DNA of 64,000 bases, from the NCBI GenBank assembly GCA_963580285.1, contig OY757024.1, positions 118,981,345-119,045,344 on the forward strand. The letters run 5' to 3'. Origin of the DNA: Lucinisca nassula. Its lineage: Eukaryota > Mollusca > Bivalvia > Lucinida > Lucinidae. How positions within the stretch are numbered: the first letter of the stretch is position 1; each line of letters begins with the position of its first letter. Shown here piece by piece: positions 1 through 9,627 of this stretch. A program made the translations under genes and the position numbers. The notes under the pieces are model-generated. The model was not told the DNA's origin. It searched no databases and saw nothing but the letters and a program-made list of their open reading frames with translations.

Positions 1-267
1 TGGGCCTTCCACTGGGGCTCTGGCTTTTTGCCCGCGTTGTTATACGAGGTGCCATTGGTATGTCGCAGCCAGTTGGGGTAAAATTCCTTTCATGGCTGGG
101 AGGCTTCATTTGGCAAATAAAAAAAAATCATGTTTGGGTTTGGGGGCTTAATTTGCCAAAATAAGGATTTTTTGGGGTCAAAATGAGGTGGGAAGCTTAA
201 TGGGTTAAATGGGGCTTTTATGGCTGAAACAAAAAAAAAATCATTAACCCTCCCTGCTGGTAACTGT
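1..267. other. Unrecognised non-coding sequence
   Basis: Low-complexity T-rich and A-rich intronic sequence. The reading frame through it contains homopolymers and shows no domain. It lies downstream of the last visible exon of the host gene. Confidence 0.4.
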
Positions 268-462
268 GAACAGAAAACCAATAGTTAGACCCCGATGGGC
301 CCAACCAGAGACAGAGCATCAGGTACCGACCAACATAACCCTTTACGTTGGAACCGTCATAGAATCTGAGGCCTGACCCACCGGCGTGCTATTTAAGAGG
401 GAAGCCAAGTTGTCAACCGTCTTTGGATTTACTACCATGCATGCAGTATGTCGTATGTAAAC
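268..462 (-). mobile_element. PLE-A internal fragment
   Basis: Minus-strand piece covering the end of the RT coding region and the start of the 3' region (matches the copy at 54900-55150). Both ends are truncated, and the terminal tail is missing. Confidence 0.7.
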
Positions 463-666
463 CTCAGAAATTCGAAGTACCCCTATTTCGAACGAAATGC
501 CATGGTTCAAGGTGTGTTTGCGTTATAAAAGTTGGACTTTACGTTTAATAGTTACTGCCAGGATAAGTTAATCCATTTATTAAGTGTGATAAATGAAGAC
601 CTTTATTAACTGTGATAAATAAAGACCCTTATTAACTGTGAATAATAAAGAACCAGAGTATCATAC

Positions 667-835
667 CTTCTGACTGAATAAAAGTTAGAATAAAACCATT
701 GTAGTGCACAAAACCATCGGAGAAGAACAATACATTCAGGTTATTATATGTTGATTCGCCAGTCAAAACGCCAAGCAATCTGCCGCATATTACTTCCATT
801 CCAACTGCTGATAGTTTGCTGCTCCCGTCATATAT
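667..835 (-). CDS. Host gene exon: second half of a CUB domain
   Basis: This 169-nt exon begins after a TTTTTAG acceptor and ends at a GTATGA donor. It encodes IYDGSSKLSAVG, then a Cys-Gly pair (VICG), then NVLFFSDGFVHYNGFILTF, which fits the second half of a CUB domain: acidic DG turn, fourth Cys, and the final aromatic beta strands. It starts in phase 0, exactly matching the phase-0 end of the exon at 25847-26043; together they give the usual C-x-x-D-x-L-x-x-Y-D-G junction. It ends in phase 1, as symmetric CUB modules do. CUB domains are extracellular protein-binding modules. The intron upstream is about 25 kb. I see no stop codon, so the gene continues to the left of the window. Identification rests on motif reading only. 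Confidence 0.8.
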
Positions 836-1029
836 CTAAAAATATCAAAACGTGTTTATGATCCAACCAAGGAAGACCTTTAAAGGCATTTATTATGTAA
901 CAATAAAACACACCGTGTGTTCATAATTGTTTTATTGCTCTCTGTGGTATACTATCTTTAGCAGATCAAAGGCAGCCCCTAATAGGGTGATTAGTAGCTT
1001 TTATTGAATCCCCTGACTGAGGTACATGA

Positions 1030-1086
1030 GGGGAAAATCAATAATGTACACTACAGTCAACAGTTAGTAAATTATTGATTTTCCCC
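1030..1086. repeat. Perfect 16-bp inverted repeat (hairpin)
   Basis: GGGGAAAATCAATAAT at 1030-1045 is exactly complementary to 1071-1086, with a 25-base loop. It could be a small MITE core or a chance palindrome. The surrounding 840-1310 holds no recognisable gene. Confidence 0.6.
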
Positions 1087-1310
1087 AATGAGAACCCTTA
1101 CCTGTTGAAGACAGAGGACTTCTCTTCAGTCAGCACTGACGGCTACATAATATTATGCAATGAAATGATAGACCTCAATAATCAAGAATAAATGCCTTAA
1201 AAGGGCCTATTGATTTGATTCTGACCATCTGTCAATTACCTTTCTTGTGTTCTTGTGGGCACTATAACAGCTGTTTATTGGACTAAAAGCGTGTCCGATT
1301 TACGAGGGTA

Positions 1311-1716
1311 TCCCTGCCCTACATTATAGTGCAGTTTATATTTTCTTGTCTTTTGGAACCATTGATTCCATTGTATAATTTAAAAAATATCTGAGGGTCA
1401 CTGATGATGCCTAATTGGCCGAAACTAGCTAGTCTGGCCCGGAAAACATGTGCAATTCATATTTTCCAGTTTTGTGGTGTATTCCTTGCTTCCAAAGGAC
1501 AATCCTTATATAGAACACACTTAACGTCACTACAGCTGGTGTCTGGGAATGTGTGGCGGCCGTAAAAAGTCTCCCTGCCCTACATTATAGTGAAGTTTAT
1601 ATTTTCTTGTCCTTTGGATCATTGATTCCATTGTGGAATTACAAAATATTTTCCAGTTCTGTGGTGTATTCCTTGCTTCAAAAGGATAACCCTTTTATAG
1701 AACATATTGATTGATA
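1311..1716 (+). repeat. HHR-2 tandem repeat, 261-bp period (retrozyme-like)
   Basis: The sequence starting TCCCTGCCCTACATTATAG at 1311 repeats at 1572, a 261-bp period. Unit 1 contains a hammerhead ribozyme (1395-1440). Unit 2 is identical in layout but lacks 72 bp corresponding to 1391-1462, which removes the ribozyme. The array ends CTTTTATAGAACATATT, a terminus shared with the copies at 33065 and 63834. Multimeric repeats carrying one type I hammerhead per unit resemble the non-autonomous retrozymes known from animals. Confidence 0.75.
1395..1440 (+). ncRNA. Hammerhead ribozyme, HHR-2 family, slightly degenerate
   Basis: Stem I is GGGTCA (1395-1400) against TGGCCC (1435-1440), with one G-U pair. 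The core is CTGATGA (1401-1407) and GAAA (1421-1424). Stem II is GCC-TAATT-GGC; its first pair is a T-C mismatch here but G-C in the copy at 63709. Stem III is the short self-complementary CTAGCTAG. Predicted cleavage follows C1434. The very short stem III suggests activity as a dimer, as for other minimal animal hammerheads. Functional state unknown. Confidence 0.8.
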
Positions 1717-2011
1717 TGCTGGGAGTCTCATAATGAAGGAGGTATGCAGGGATGTTCTGTTTAAGTCCTACTATTCTCTGACTACATAGAGCCTTGTACC
1801 CAAGGAATGGTCTCATCTGGTTCGTTTACTTCGATGATGTAGCACTCGAAAGTAAACAATATAAGAAGCTTTTGAAAACTGGACTAAATCGGTGAAAGAG
1901 CAGTGATCAAATATGTGCATAATAAAGGTTGACCGCATTTTTTTTTTCGCAAAACAATCTTTTCTGAAATAAATCACAAACGTTATTTTATTAAAAAATA
2001 ACTTTTATAAA
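1717..2011. other. No gene seen
   Basis: AT-rich sequence. The minus-strand reading frame at 1619-1816 is a shadow of the HHR-2 repeat and its flank. Confidence 0.4.
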
Positions 2012-2345
2012 CAAGGGATTGACTTTGCCTAGTACATTTAAAGACAAATTTGTAACTTTTTCATTACCTGATTATTTAAATAATAAAGAACCCCCTATGT
2101 TTTTATATAAATATAACAAGCATATAAGGCATCCTATATTTAATTTTAATCAACTTGTATCAGATTTCGACAATCGTGCTAACACTCCTGATACATTAGA
2201 CGGTCAAAACGCCTAATTCATGTATCCTGCCGCTGGAAATTTTATAACGGGAAATCTTAAAATCATAACTGCTTCAAAATGTCCTAAATACAGTTTTCCT
2301 TCTCGCATTGATTTAAATAAACGTCAGGATGAAATATTCCAGGCC
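2012..2345 (+). pseudogene. PLE-like RT, N-terminal domain relic
   Basis: Frame starting near 2019 reads DFDNRANTPDTLDG, then across one stop FMYPAAGNFITGNLKIIT and KCPKYSFPSRIDLNKR. This pattern (an AG-x-x-x-TG-x-L-x-I-I block followed by KCPKY-x-x-P) is familiar from the N-terminal part of RT polyproteins common in bivalves, upstream of the palm domain. The cysteine segment expected before FMYP is disrupted. No palm domain follows; the sequence runs into a foldback element at 2391. Assignment to PLE-A itself is inference, since no copy in this window joins the two parts. Confidence 0.45.
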
Positions 2346-2390
2346 TTGGCTTTAAATTTTTTTTTAGCTACCGCCTTATTCACCTGATCT

Positions 2391-2911
2391 CTACGGAACC
2401 CGGGAAGGGACATGATTTTTTTTATTTTTATTATGTTGTGCGAAAAAGATAATATCTTGAGCGGACAAGATATTATCTTGTTCAGAAAACATATTATATT
2501 GTGCAGACAAGATATTATCTTGAACGAACAAGATATCTTGTTCGCACAACATATTATCTTGTGCGCACAAGATATTAAGTTGTGTGACATATATTATCTT
2601 GTCCGCACAGGATAATATTTTGTTCGCACAACTTCCAAAGCTCTACGTTGTGCAAACAAGATAATATGTTGTGTGAACAAGATAATATCTTGTCGGCACA
2701 ATATATTAAGTTGTGCAAACAAGATAATATCTTGTCCGCACAAGATAATATGCTGTCAGCACAACATAAATTATGTTGTCCGCACAAGATAATATCTTGT
2801 TTGCACAACATATGATCTTGTGCGCACAAGATAATATCTTGTTCGCACATCTTAATATCTTGTTCACACAACATAAAAGAAAAAAATTATGTCCCTTCCC
2901 GGGTTCCGTAG
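2391..2911. mobile_element. Foldback element with palindromic interior
   Basis: Terminal inverted repeats begin CTACGGAACCCGGGAAGGGA at 2391 and mirror exactly at 2889-2911, with imperfect homology extending inward past a T-rich tract to about 60 bp. The interior (2430-2880) is an array of short palindromes built on AAGATAATATCTTG alternating with GTGCGCACAA and GTTGTGC blocks. There is no coding capacity; reading frames on both strands are repeat artefacts. It sits beside a mariner transposase relic. No clear target duplication is visible. Confidence 0.8.
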
Positions 2912-3372
2912 ATGTCGCTTTGTCGGACTTTAATCTTTTTCCTAAACCCGCTTTTACGGGCCCCCGTGGCCTAGTGGTTAAGAGCGCTGACTCTTGATCA
3001 TTAGGTCTCTCACCGCTGTGGTTCGAGCGTCGCTCGGGTCACATGTGAGACGCCAAGTTCTGCAACGGAAGGTCGGGTGGTTTTTCTCCGGGTACTCCGG
3101 TTTTCGCCCACCTCTGATTAACGATAGGCTCGATATGAGTGAAATAATCTTGAAAGGGCCGTAAAACCCAAACCAAAAAAAAAGAAAAATAAAAAAAAAT
3201 AAAAAAAAAAAAATAAATAAACCCGCTTTTGGTCTTAAGATGACGTCAAATATGCAATGAATGACTTTCTTAACAGCCAAGAAATTGATTTCTGTAAAAA
3301 TGACATTGAGGCCCTTAAACACCGCTGGCAAAAGTGTATAAATGCTGAAGGGGGCTATGGTGAAAACGAATG
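2912..3372 (+). pseudogene. Mariner/Tc1-family transposase, C-terminal relic
   Basis: Directly after the foldback element one frame reads DVALSDFNLFPK, matching the third catalytic Asp region (S-D-Y/F-x-L-F) of mariner DDD transposases. After an inserted SINE the frame resumes as FLNSQEIDFCKNDIEALKHR then WQKCINAEGGYGEN, the usual C-terminal signature (RWxKCI..xGDY). Upstream catalytic residues are not present. Such transposases cut and paste DNA at TA sites; this one is dead. Confidence 0.75.
2956..3218 (+). mobile_element. tRNA-derived SINE with 12-bp target duplication
   Basis: The head resembles a tRNA: A box TGGCCTAGTGGTTAAGAGCG, B box GGTTCGAGCGT. The body contains TTTTTCTCCGGGTACTCCGG, like the deeply conserved SINE cores (Nin/MESC type) of invertebrates. 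It ends in an A-rich tail. Both sides carry AAACCCGCTTTT (2944-2955 and 3219-3230), a perfect target-site duplication proving LINE-type insertion into the mariner relic. It would be transcribed by RNA polymerase III from the internal boxes. Confidence 0.9.
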
Positions 3373-3397
3373 TACAATATGTCCTTCAATATGCGGC

Positions 3398-3672
3398 TCG
3401 GAATTTGTTTCACTGACAGTTCCATGGCGGTTCTTCTGTCGCAGTTAATTGTGTTATGATTTGTCTTTGAGTGTGTATTGCTTTTATTATTTTGTTTTTG
3501 TTAGCCAATGAGACATTTGTTGGAAAGTAACTGTCTTTTGGCTTTCCGATGTTGATGTTTTCATAAGGGTCTAGTTGTTTCATGTTTGTGTTTCTTTCCC
3601 TTTGGTGTCTCTGATTGTAGCTGTGGGTTAATTGTAACGATCCCTGATCATTTCCATCATTTTTATTTCACA
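3398..3672 (+). mobile_element. PLE tail B fragment
   Basis: Plus-strand 3' terminal fragment, from the TTTCACTGACAGTTCC block to the end near CATTTCCATCATTTTTATTT. 5'-truncated and somewhat diverged. Confidence 0.75.
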
Positions 3673-4718
3673 ACATATCACTCATCTCTCGTATATTTGT
3701 ATTACAACAAGGCCTTTTGTATTCGGCATTTACAACTGTATACCAGACTTGTGATAGACCATGTATGCTAAGTGTTCTATCTTTGGGATATTGGTAAACC
3801 GTACACCCATATCAAACGCTACAGAATGCGGTGTCTGGTATGGGATTCACTATTTGCTCAAAGTGCATCCGTTGTGTACAATCTACCTCAAACGAAACAA
3901 GCCCGACTCCCATACACATAAAAGATATAAAGTAGAACATTTGTTATCATCGTATATGGTTACTATTCAGTAAATATAATCAAGATTGCCACAAGAAATG
4001 CTGTTTCTGTCATTTTCAAAATAGCAACGGTGAAGATCAGCCTGCTTATAAGCGCAATATGATCAGCGAAGTGTTTGCCTTCTGTTTGGCTACTTACGTT
4101 TTGTCGTGTGTGCCTGCAACTTGGACCGTTCAATACTATCTTTTTCTATGTCTATAATTTCAGGTCTCTATCAATTCTTTGCAGCGTCGTAGATGGACGT
4201 GTGTCCTGTTTGGTTGCACTTTTCTAGCAACAGGACTAACATGTTACAATCCTGATTGAAACATAATTACGCATCTCGAAAATGTTTGACTTGGCTGCGA
4301 CAATTATTGCTACAGTTAGTTCATTCTAATTTACTTTAGTTTAAGGTGAATGGGAACACCTGGCTGATTTTCCGCCATTTTTCAAAGGGAGACACATTTC
4401 GGGACTTCCTGTTCGCCTTTCTATAAGCCCTGTCCCACGGAAAAAAGGGGTCTACTGTAAAAGGAAAGAATTTTCTACTCAGGAGCAAAATCATTCCTTT
4501 AAGATTTGACCCCTATTGGTTTAAACAATATTTCTTAGAATAAATTCACATGTATACATCGCATAATAGTATATGGTACATGAATGACCCCTATTGAAAT
4601 GGTAGACAAAAGTACTTGTGCAAGTGTTGCCTCCCTTTAAGGTGTTCCCATTCCCCTTAATTGCGACGAAAGCTTCAGGCTTATTGTAATCGCTCTCGAA
4701 CACTCATTCTGGATTTTA
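3673..4718. other. About 1 kb without a recognised gene
   Basis: Mostly unique AT-rich DNA. Short open frames on both strands (3586-3973) show no domain I know and no convincing splice pair. I looked for another CUB-type exon on the minus strand and did not find one. Confidence 0.4.
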
Positions 4719-4838
4719 CATCACGAAAACACGCCTTTATTAATTTGACCCTCAAAACTCCATTTTCAATTAGGAAAATTAGGTTTTGCAGCGGTGTATG
4801 TTATTTTGCTTATTTCTGTTCAAAAACATAGATTGTGG
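4719..4838. mobile_element. hpMITE, left half only
   Basis: Begins with the terminal motif CATCACGAAAACACGCC and runs to GATTGTGGGTAC, the first arm of the central hairpin, where a PLE tail B fragment takes over. The other half is missing. Confidence 0.7.
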
Positions 4839-5004
4839 GTACTAGTTACTTTCCCACAAAATGGCCAATTGGCTATCCAAAAAAAAAAAGACATAAGCGA
4901 TACATACACTCAAAGACAAACCGTAACAAAAATAAATCGTGACAGAAGTACAACCTTGGAACGGTCAGTGAAAAGATTTTCACTGGGGGGACGGGGTGGG
5001 GCTT
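4839..5004 (-). mobile_element. PLE tail B, internal fragment
   Basis: Runs from TTACTTTCCCACAAAATGG to the G-rich block before ATCGATTT. Its 3' end is missing where it abuts the hpMITE half. Confidence 0.7.
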
Positions 5005-5274
5005 AAAGACACATTTTTATCCTTATATAAAAGGGGTGGCCTGTCTAATTTTCTCCAATAAACATGTCCTTCGGACCATAGTCCACATCAAAGGATTATC
5101 TTATCTATGTGAAATGAGGTGATTATGAGCAGATAAATATGTTTATTAGGGGGCCCAATAAGGCTACTTGAGTGATAGTATAACTTACAGAGATTGGTTC
5201 CAACAAAATATATTGTTTTAAATTGTTCCTTTTTATTTGGACCCCTTAAACTCCGATTTAGAGGGGTATACATT

Positions 5275-5460
5275 ATTTTTCTTATTTCTGCTCAAAAACA
5301 TATATTGTGTGTCCTCGTTAGAACCGCCTCATTGAGGCAGTTCTAACGACCAGTCACACTGTATAACAGATTGTGGGTACTCGTCAGAACCGCTTCGCCG
5401 AGATGGTTCTAACGAGGACCACAATATATCTTTTGAGCAGAAATAAGAAAGATATCAGGA
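5275..5460. mobile_element. hpMITE core with doubled hairpin
   Basis: Outer arms CTTATTTCTGCTCAAAA and its complement TTTTGAGCAGAAATAAG enclose two successive hairpins based on GTTAGAACCGCCTC and its complement (5320-5352 and 5377-5415). The element looks partly duplicated at its centre. 5005-5274 upstream and 5461-5789 downstream hold no recognisable gene. Confidence 0.75.
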
Positions 5461-5789
5461 TTTTAATCTGAAAACAAAAAAAAATCATTTTTCGTGGAAG
5501 AAAAAATACCAATATATTTAAATAGGACTTTTCTGTTATAATTATTTTAAATAACGATCACTAAATATAAAATGGAGAAAAATGCTGTTGTTTCTTCCAT
5601 GCAAATCTAAATAAGGGTCTATGTATAAATGAATAGATGTCATATGTCAAAGTCATATCCCTAGGTAATTTATTACCCTCACTTGGTCCCCTACCTGAAT
5701 GGCAGCCAGCATACCCAACGTGGATTTTATCTCAACACTGGATTCTTTAATGAACAGTCATTTGAGTGTTATGTAATCGAAAAATGTGT

Positions 5790-5893
5790 CTTTAAATCGA
5801 TTTTACGCGGCCGCAATCCACGCCCTTGTTTCCGACGCGATTTATTTGTTCAGTCCGCGCGAAATTTTTCCAAACTCATCAGATGAACATCTC
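5790..5893 (-). mobile_element. PLE 3'-region fragment
   Basis: Short minus-strand stretch from AAATCGATTTTACGCGGCC to the AACTCATCAG block. Isolated and truncated on both sides. Confidence 0.65.
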
Positions 5894-6046
5894 CTAACAG
5901 TATCAACAAACCAAACGCCTTTCAGTTGACAGATTGATATATTTCAAATGCTGAAGACCACAAAAGTCAAAATCATTAGGACACTGATGCATCCGTCCAG
6001 ACACATATAAGCTTTTGTGACATAGTCTTATAAAATGTATAATTTT

Positions 6047-7157
6047 GAAAAATAGAAGTGGAGGCAATGATCAGGAATCGATATAATCGACCCACAGCTC
6101 CCATCAGAAACACCAAAGGGAAAGAAACACAAACATGAAACAACATACCCTAATGGAAACATCAACAGCGCAAAGCAAAAAGGACAGTTACTTTCCCACA
6201 AAATGGCCAATAGGCTATCCGAAACAAAATAATATAAGCGACACATACACACAAGGACAAACGATAACAAAAATAAACCGCGACAGAAGAACCGCCTTGC
6301 AACGGTCAGCGGAAACGAATTCCACTGGGGGGCTTAAATCGATTTTTCGTGGCCACAATCCTCGCCCTTCCGTCGCGATTAAGACAAATAATTGGTTCAG
6401 TCCGCATGAAGGCCTCGTTACGCATCAGTGCAACATCTCCGTGAACACAAATAATAAAAAAAACAGAGATGAAACAACCGTGAGGACTCGACAGCAAGAA
6501 ACCCCTGAAATGATGTAGCAAAAGAAAACCAACAGTTAGAATCCGATGGGCCCGCCCAGAGACAGAGCATCAGGCACCAACCAACATTACCTTGAATTAG
6601 ATCTCTCAATAAGCCTTTACGCTGAAACCGTCATAGAAACTTAGGCCTGACCCATCAGCGGGCAATTCAAGAGTAAAGCATAGTTGTCAACAGTGATTGG
6701 GTTTACTACCATGCATGCAGTCTGTCTTATAACATTTATATTGTATCCAATCTTTTTACATCGAAGAATGATTTTACGAAACTGGGTGCTGAAGTCATTG
6801 CGGTTATATATTTTTCTGAATTTATAAACTTAGTCGCCATAAAATTCGGGTTCCGATAGACCTTGTTGCAGACTAGATTTTAGTCCAATATTGATTTTTG
6901 AAATTAAATCAGAATGACCTCTGTAAAATTCGGAAAAGGCTTTGAGTAGTACAGATAACCCTGATTAAGAAGTTTAGTCGTTAACAATTAATTACGAGTT
7001 TGAAGTCAGTTACATGACTTCACACTCTGGCAAATAGAATTAATTCCGAAATATATACGCCATAGGATTGCGCACGAGGAACATCGCCACCCAACAGGAA
7101 AATTTACAATCGCAAAATCAAAATCATCGCGTTTATCATAAATTTTGCACGAAACAA
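6047..7157 (-). mobile_element. PLE copy: tail B plus RT C-terminal fragment
   Basis: The 3' end lies at 6047 (AATAGAAGTGGAGGCAATGA). The complete tail B is followed by the C-terminal part of the RT reading frame, with frameshifts. The copy stops abruptly at 7157, inside the codons for FVSCKIYDKRDD, and abuts the 3' terminus of the next copy head-to-tail. Confidence 0.8.
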
Positions 7158-7848
7158 AGTAGAAGTAAAACAAAGATCAGGAATCGATACAATTAACTTA
7201 CTCCACCCATCAAAGACACCAAAGGGAAGTAAACACAAACATGAAACGACCAGACCATAATGAAAACCTAGACAAAGGAAGGCCATAAGGACAGTTACTT
7301 TCCCACAAAATGGCCAAATGACCATCCAAAATAATAAGACACAAGTGATACACACAGTAAGTAACAAACAACAACATAAATAAACCGCCACAGAAGAACC
7401 GCCTTGGAACGGTCAGTGGAAAGAATTCCACTGGGGGCTTAAATCGATTTTACATGGTCATAATCCTCGCCCTTACCTCTGTCGCGGTATACACTAATTT
7501 TGTTTAGTCCACATGACGGCTTCCTAACTCACCAATGTAACATATCCGAAAAGATACAAATAAAAAAAACTACAGAGATGAAACAAGGTTGAGGACTCGA
7601 CAGCATACAACAACAGAATTGCTGGAGCAAAAGAAAACCAACAGTTAAACTCCGAGGTGCCCGTTAAAAGACGGAGCATCAGGCGCCAATCAACATAAAG
7701 TATACTAAAATAAAATAAAATTCCATCTATGTTTTTTCGCTGGAATCGTCATATAATCTTAGGCCCGGTGTGCAATCAAAGAGGGAAGCAAAGTTGCCAA
7801 CCGTGATTGGGTTAACCACCATGCATGAGGTCTGTTGTATCGTCGCGG
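7158..7848 (-). mobile_element. PLE copy: tail A
   Basis: Starts with AAGTAGAAGTAAAACAAAGA, the exact tail A terminus, and extends to the end of the RT frame (CCATGCATGAGG). A 34-bp piece of its own 3' region (CGTCGCGGTATACACTAATT) is duplicated at 7841-7874, beside the breakpoint. Confidence 0.8.
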
Positions 7849-7894
7849 TATACACTAATTTTGTTTAGTCCGCCTTGCAGACCTTGAGTACCCA

Positions 7895-8022
7895 GTGAAA
7901 AATAACCTGACGTTCCGTTACAGAACTCGGCGTCTTACATATGACCCGAGCGAGGCTCGAACCAAAGCGGTGAGAGATCAATGATCAAGAGTCAGCGCTC
8001 TGAACCACTAGGCCACGGAAAT
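7895..8022 (-). mobile_element. tRNA-derived SINE, 3'-truncated
   Basis: The same family as 2956-3218 on the opposite strand: reverse complement gives GTGGCCTAGTGGTTCAGAGC, then GGTTCGAGCCTCGCTC. The conserved core and the A-rich tail are missing. Confidence 0.8.
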
Positions 8023-9077
8023 GTCTAAGAGCAAAACTGAGTAGCACAGACTTTATAGGTGGTACCGTTTTTAGACATACAGCGCAGACCAAGATCGGCT
8101 ATAGAGTACATTGCTTCTGATCAGGGTCGGCACTGTTCGCCTTGTATGTATGCAACAACAGTTTTGAACATGATTCAGGGCCGTACGCAGACCCTGAAAA
8201 GGGGCAGGTTGAGGATGCGATTTTCAGGTATTTTGCAAGGGTAAAAAACTGCATGAATCTGAGATAATTTCCAAAAGATGGTTGGGGCTGCGTTTGCACC
8301 CTCCCCACTCTGTTGAACAAAACCCAAGCACTACCCTAAGACGTCAGAGCGCATCGTAAGAAGAAAATTCTGGACTGAGCTCGTTTGTTTGATTTAAGGT
8401 TTAACGTCCCCGCCAACACTGTATATAGGTCATTTGGAGACGTTACTTCCAATGTTACGGGAAGCATCATGCAGCCCATCTATTTATTCAAGCCCCGATA
8501 GGCGGGAGCGGGTGGACTGTGCTCGTGCACTTGGGCATTGGCAAACAGAATCTACATAATCAGACGCCACATAACGCGATGTCTGATCAGATCTACTGTG
8601 CTAGCTTAAGTTAAACGAACAGTTCGATTCTCATCTCAGGATTATTTTCCCAACCTACACTAAGAGACGATCGACCCACCAGTACTCTCAGTGCTTTGAT
8701 TTATTCCCGGGTCATTTAGCAGAAATATTACCCATCATGAGACGATGTTTCGCGCACAAGACTCAGTCAGTACCTCGAGGATCAAGGTCATACGTAGAGG
8801 TCAAAGGTTGAAAAGGAGTAGTTAACAACTTTGTTATTCCTGAATGAATTTTCAAATTACTTGGCAGAAATGTTAACTATCATGAGACGATGTGTTGCAA
8901 GACTCTGATCGGTACATACAATGTCAACATCACGTGAAGAAACACTATGTCCCCAACACTGCTTGCTCCTAGTTGAAAAGGTTATACTTCACATGGCTAA
9001 AGTGAGATCCTTTCATAAACTTTCAAGCCTTAGCTTTGATACTCTTTGAGTTATATTGCCGACGAGATTTCATCAAA
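8023..9077. repeat. Dispersed non-coding repeats, no gene
   Basis: Includes a copy of the GTTTAACGTCCCCG repeat near 8390-8530 and a diverged pair built around AGCAGAAATATTACCCATCA (8718-8800) and GGCAGAAATGTTAACTATCA (8862-8935). No coding signal. Confidence 0.5.
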
Positions 9078-9114
9078 AAATTTCACAAGGGCCAATTCTC
9101 ATGAAAGGGACATA

Positions 9115-9170
<56 letters not shown>

Positions 9171-9214
9171 AAGAAAATTTCACAAGGGCCAATTCTCATG
9201 AAAGGGACATAATC

Positions 9215-9253
<39 letters not shown>

Positions 9254-9255
9254 TT
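9078..9255. repeat. 97-bp tandem duplication containing (GA)n
   Basis: TTTCACAAGGGCCAATTCTC occurs at 9081 and 9178, each time followed by a GAGAGA microsatellite (9116-9175 and 9214-9252). A simple slippage-type duplication. Confidence 0.85.
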
Positions 9256-9470
9256 TTCACCAGTACTAGAATGCACTATGTTACACAGGTGATAGATTAA
9301 TAACATAAATATAGAAAGGCTTTTGTGGTTTCAACGCCAAATAAGTTGAAGATCAACCTGAAAATCCATGCAGTCTGATCATCACCCTTGGTTTTTGCTG
9401 ATTAGATTGTATATTGCCTCTAGTTTCTATTTTTTTCAACTTCAAGACTCTCTCACTCCATCTGCGTGCA

Positions 9471-9510
9471 TGTGCGTGCGTGCGTGTGTGTGTGTGGGGG
9501 GGGGGGGGGT
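9471..9510 (+). repeat. (GT)n / (G)n simple repeat
   Basis: GTGCGTGCGTGTGTGTG followed by a run of 14 G. Confidence 0.9.
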
Positions 9511-9627
9511 AACACATAGTCATATGATTATCATGGAATGATATTGCACTTCAAGTTATCAATAAGAAAACGGTAGCTATACAGAGTGGGCAAATTGTAT
9601 TCAAGTTCCCTTTTGACTTTCTGAAAA

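Noticed and set aside
2430..2880. Regularly spaced palindromes as a CRISPR-like array
   Set aside because: No constant repeat plus unique spacers, no cas genes, eukaryotic context, and the array is enclosed by transposon-like inverted repeats.
2956..3030. A genuine tRNA gene
   Set aside because: A and B boxes are present, but the body continues into a SINE core, an A-rich tail and target duplication; no clean cloverleaf end with acceptor pairing.
3257..3448. Small open frame as a new gene
   Set aside because: It is the C-terminal end of a mariner transposase running into unrelated sequence.
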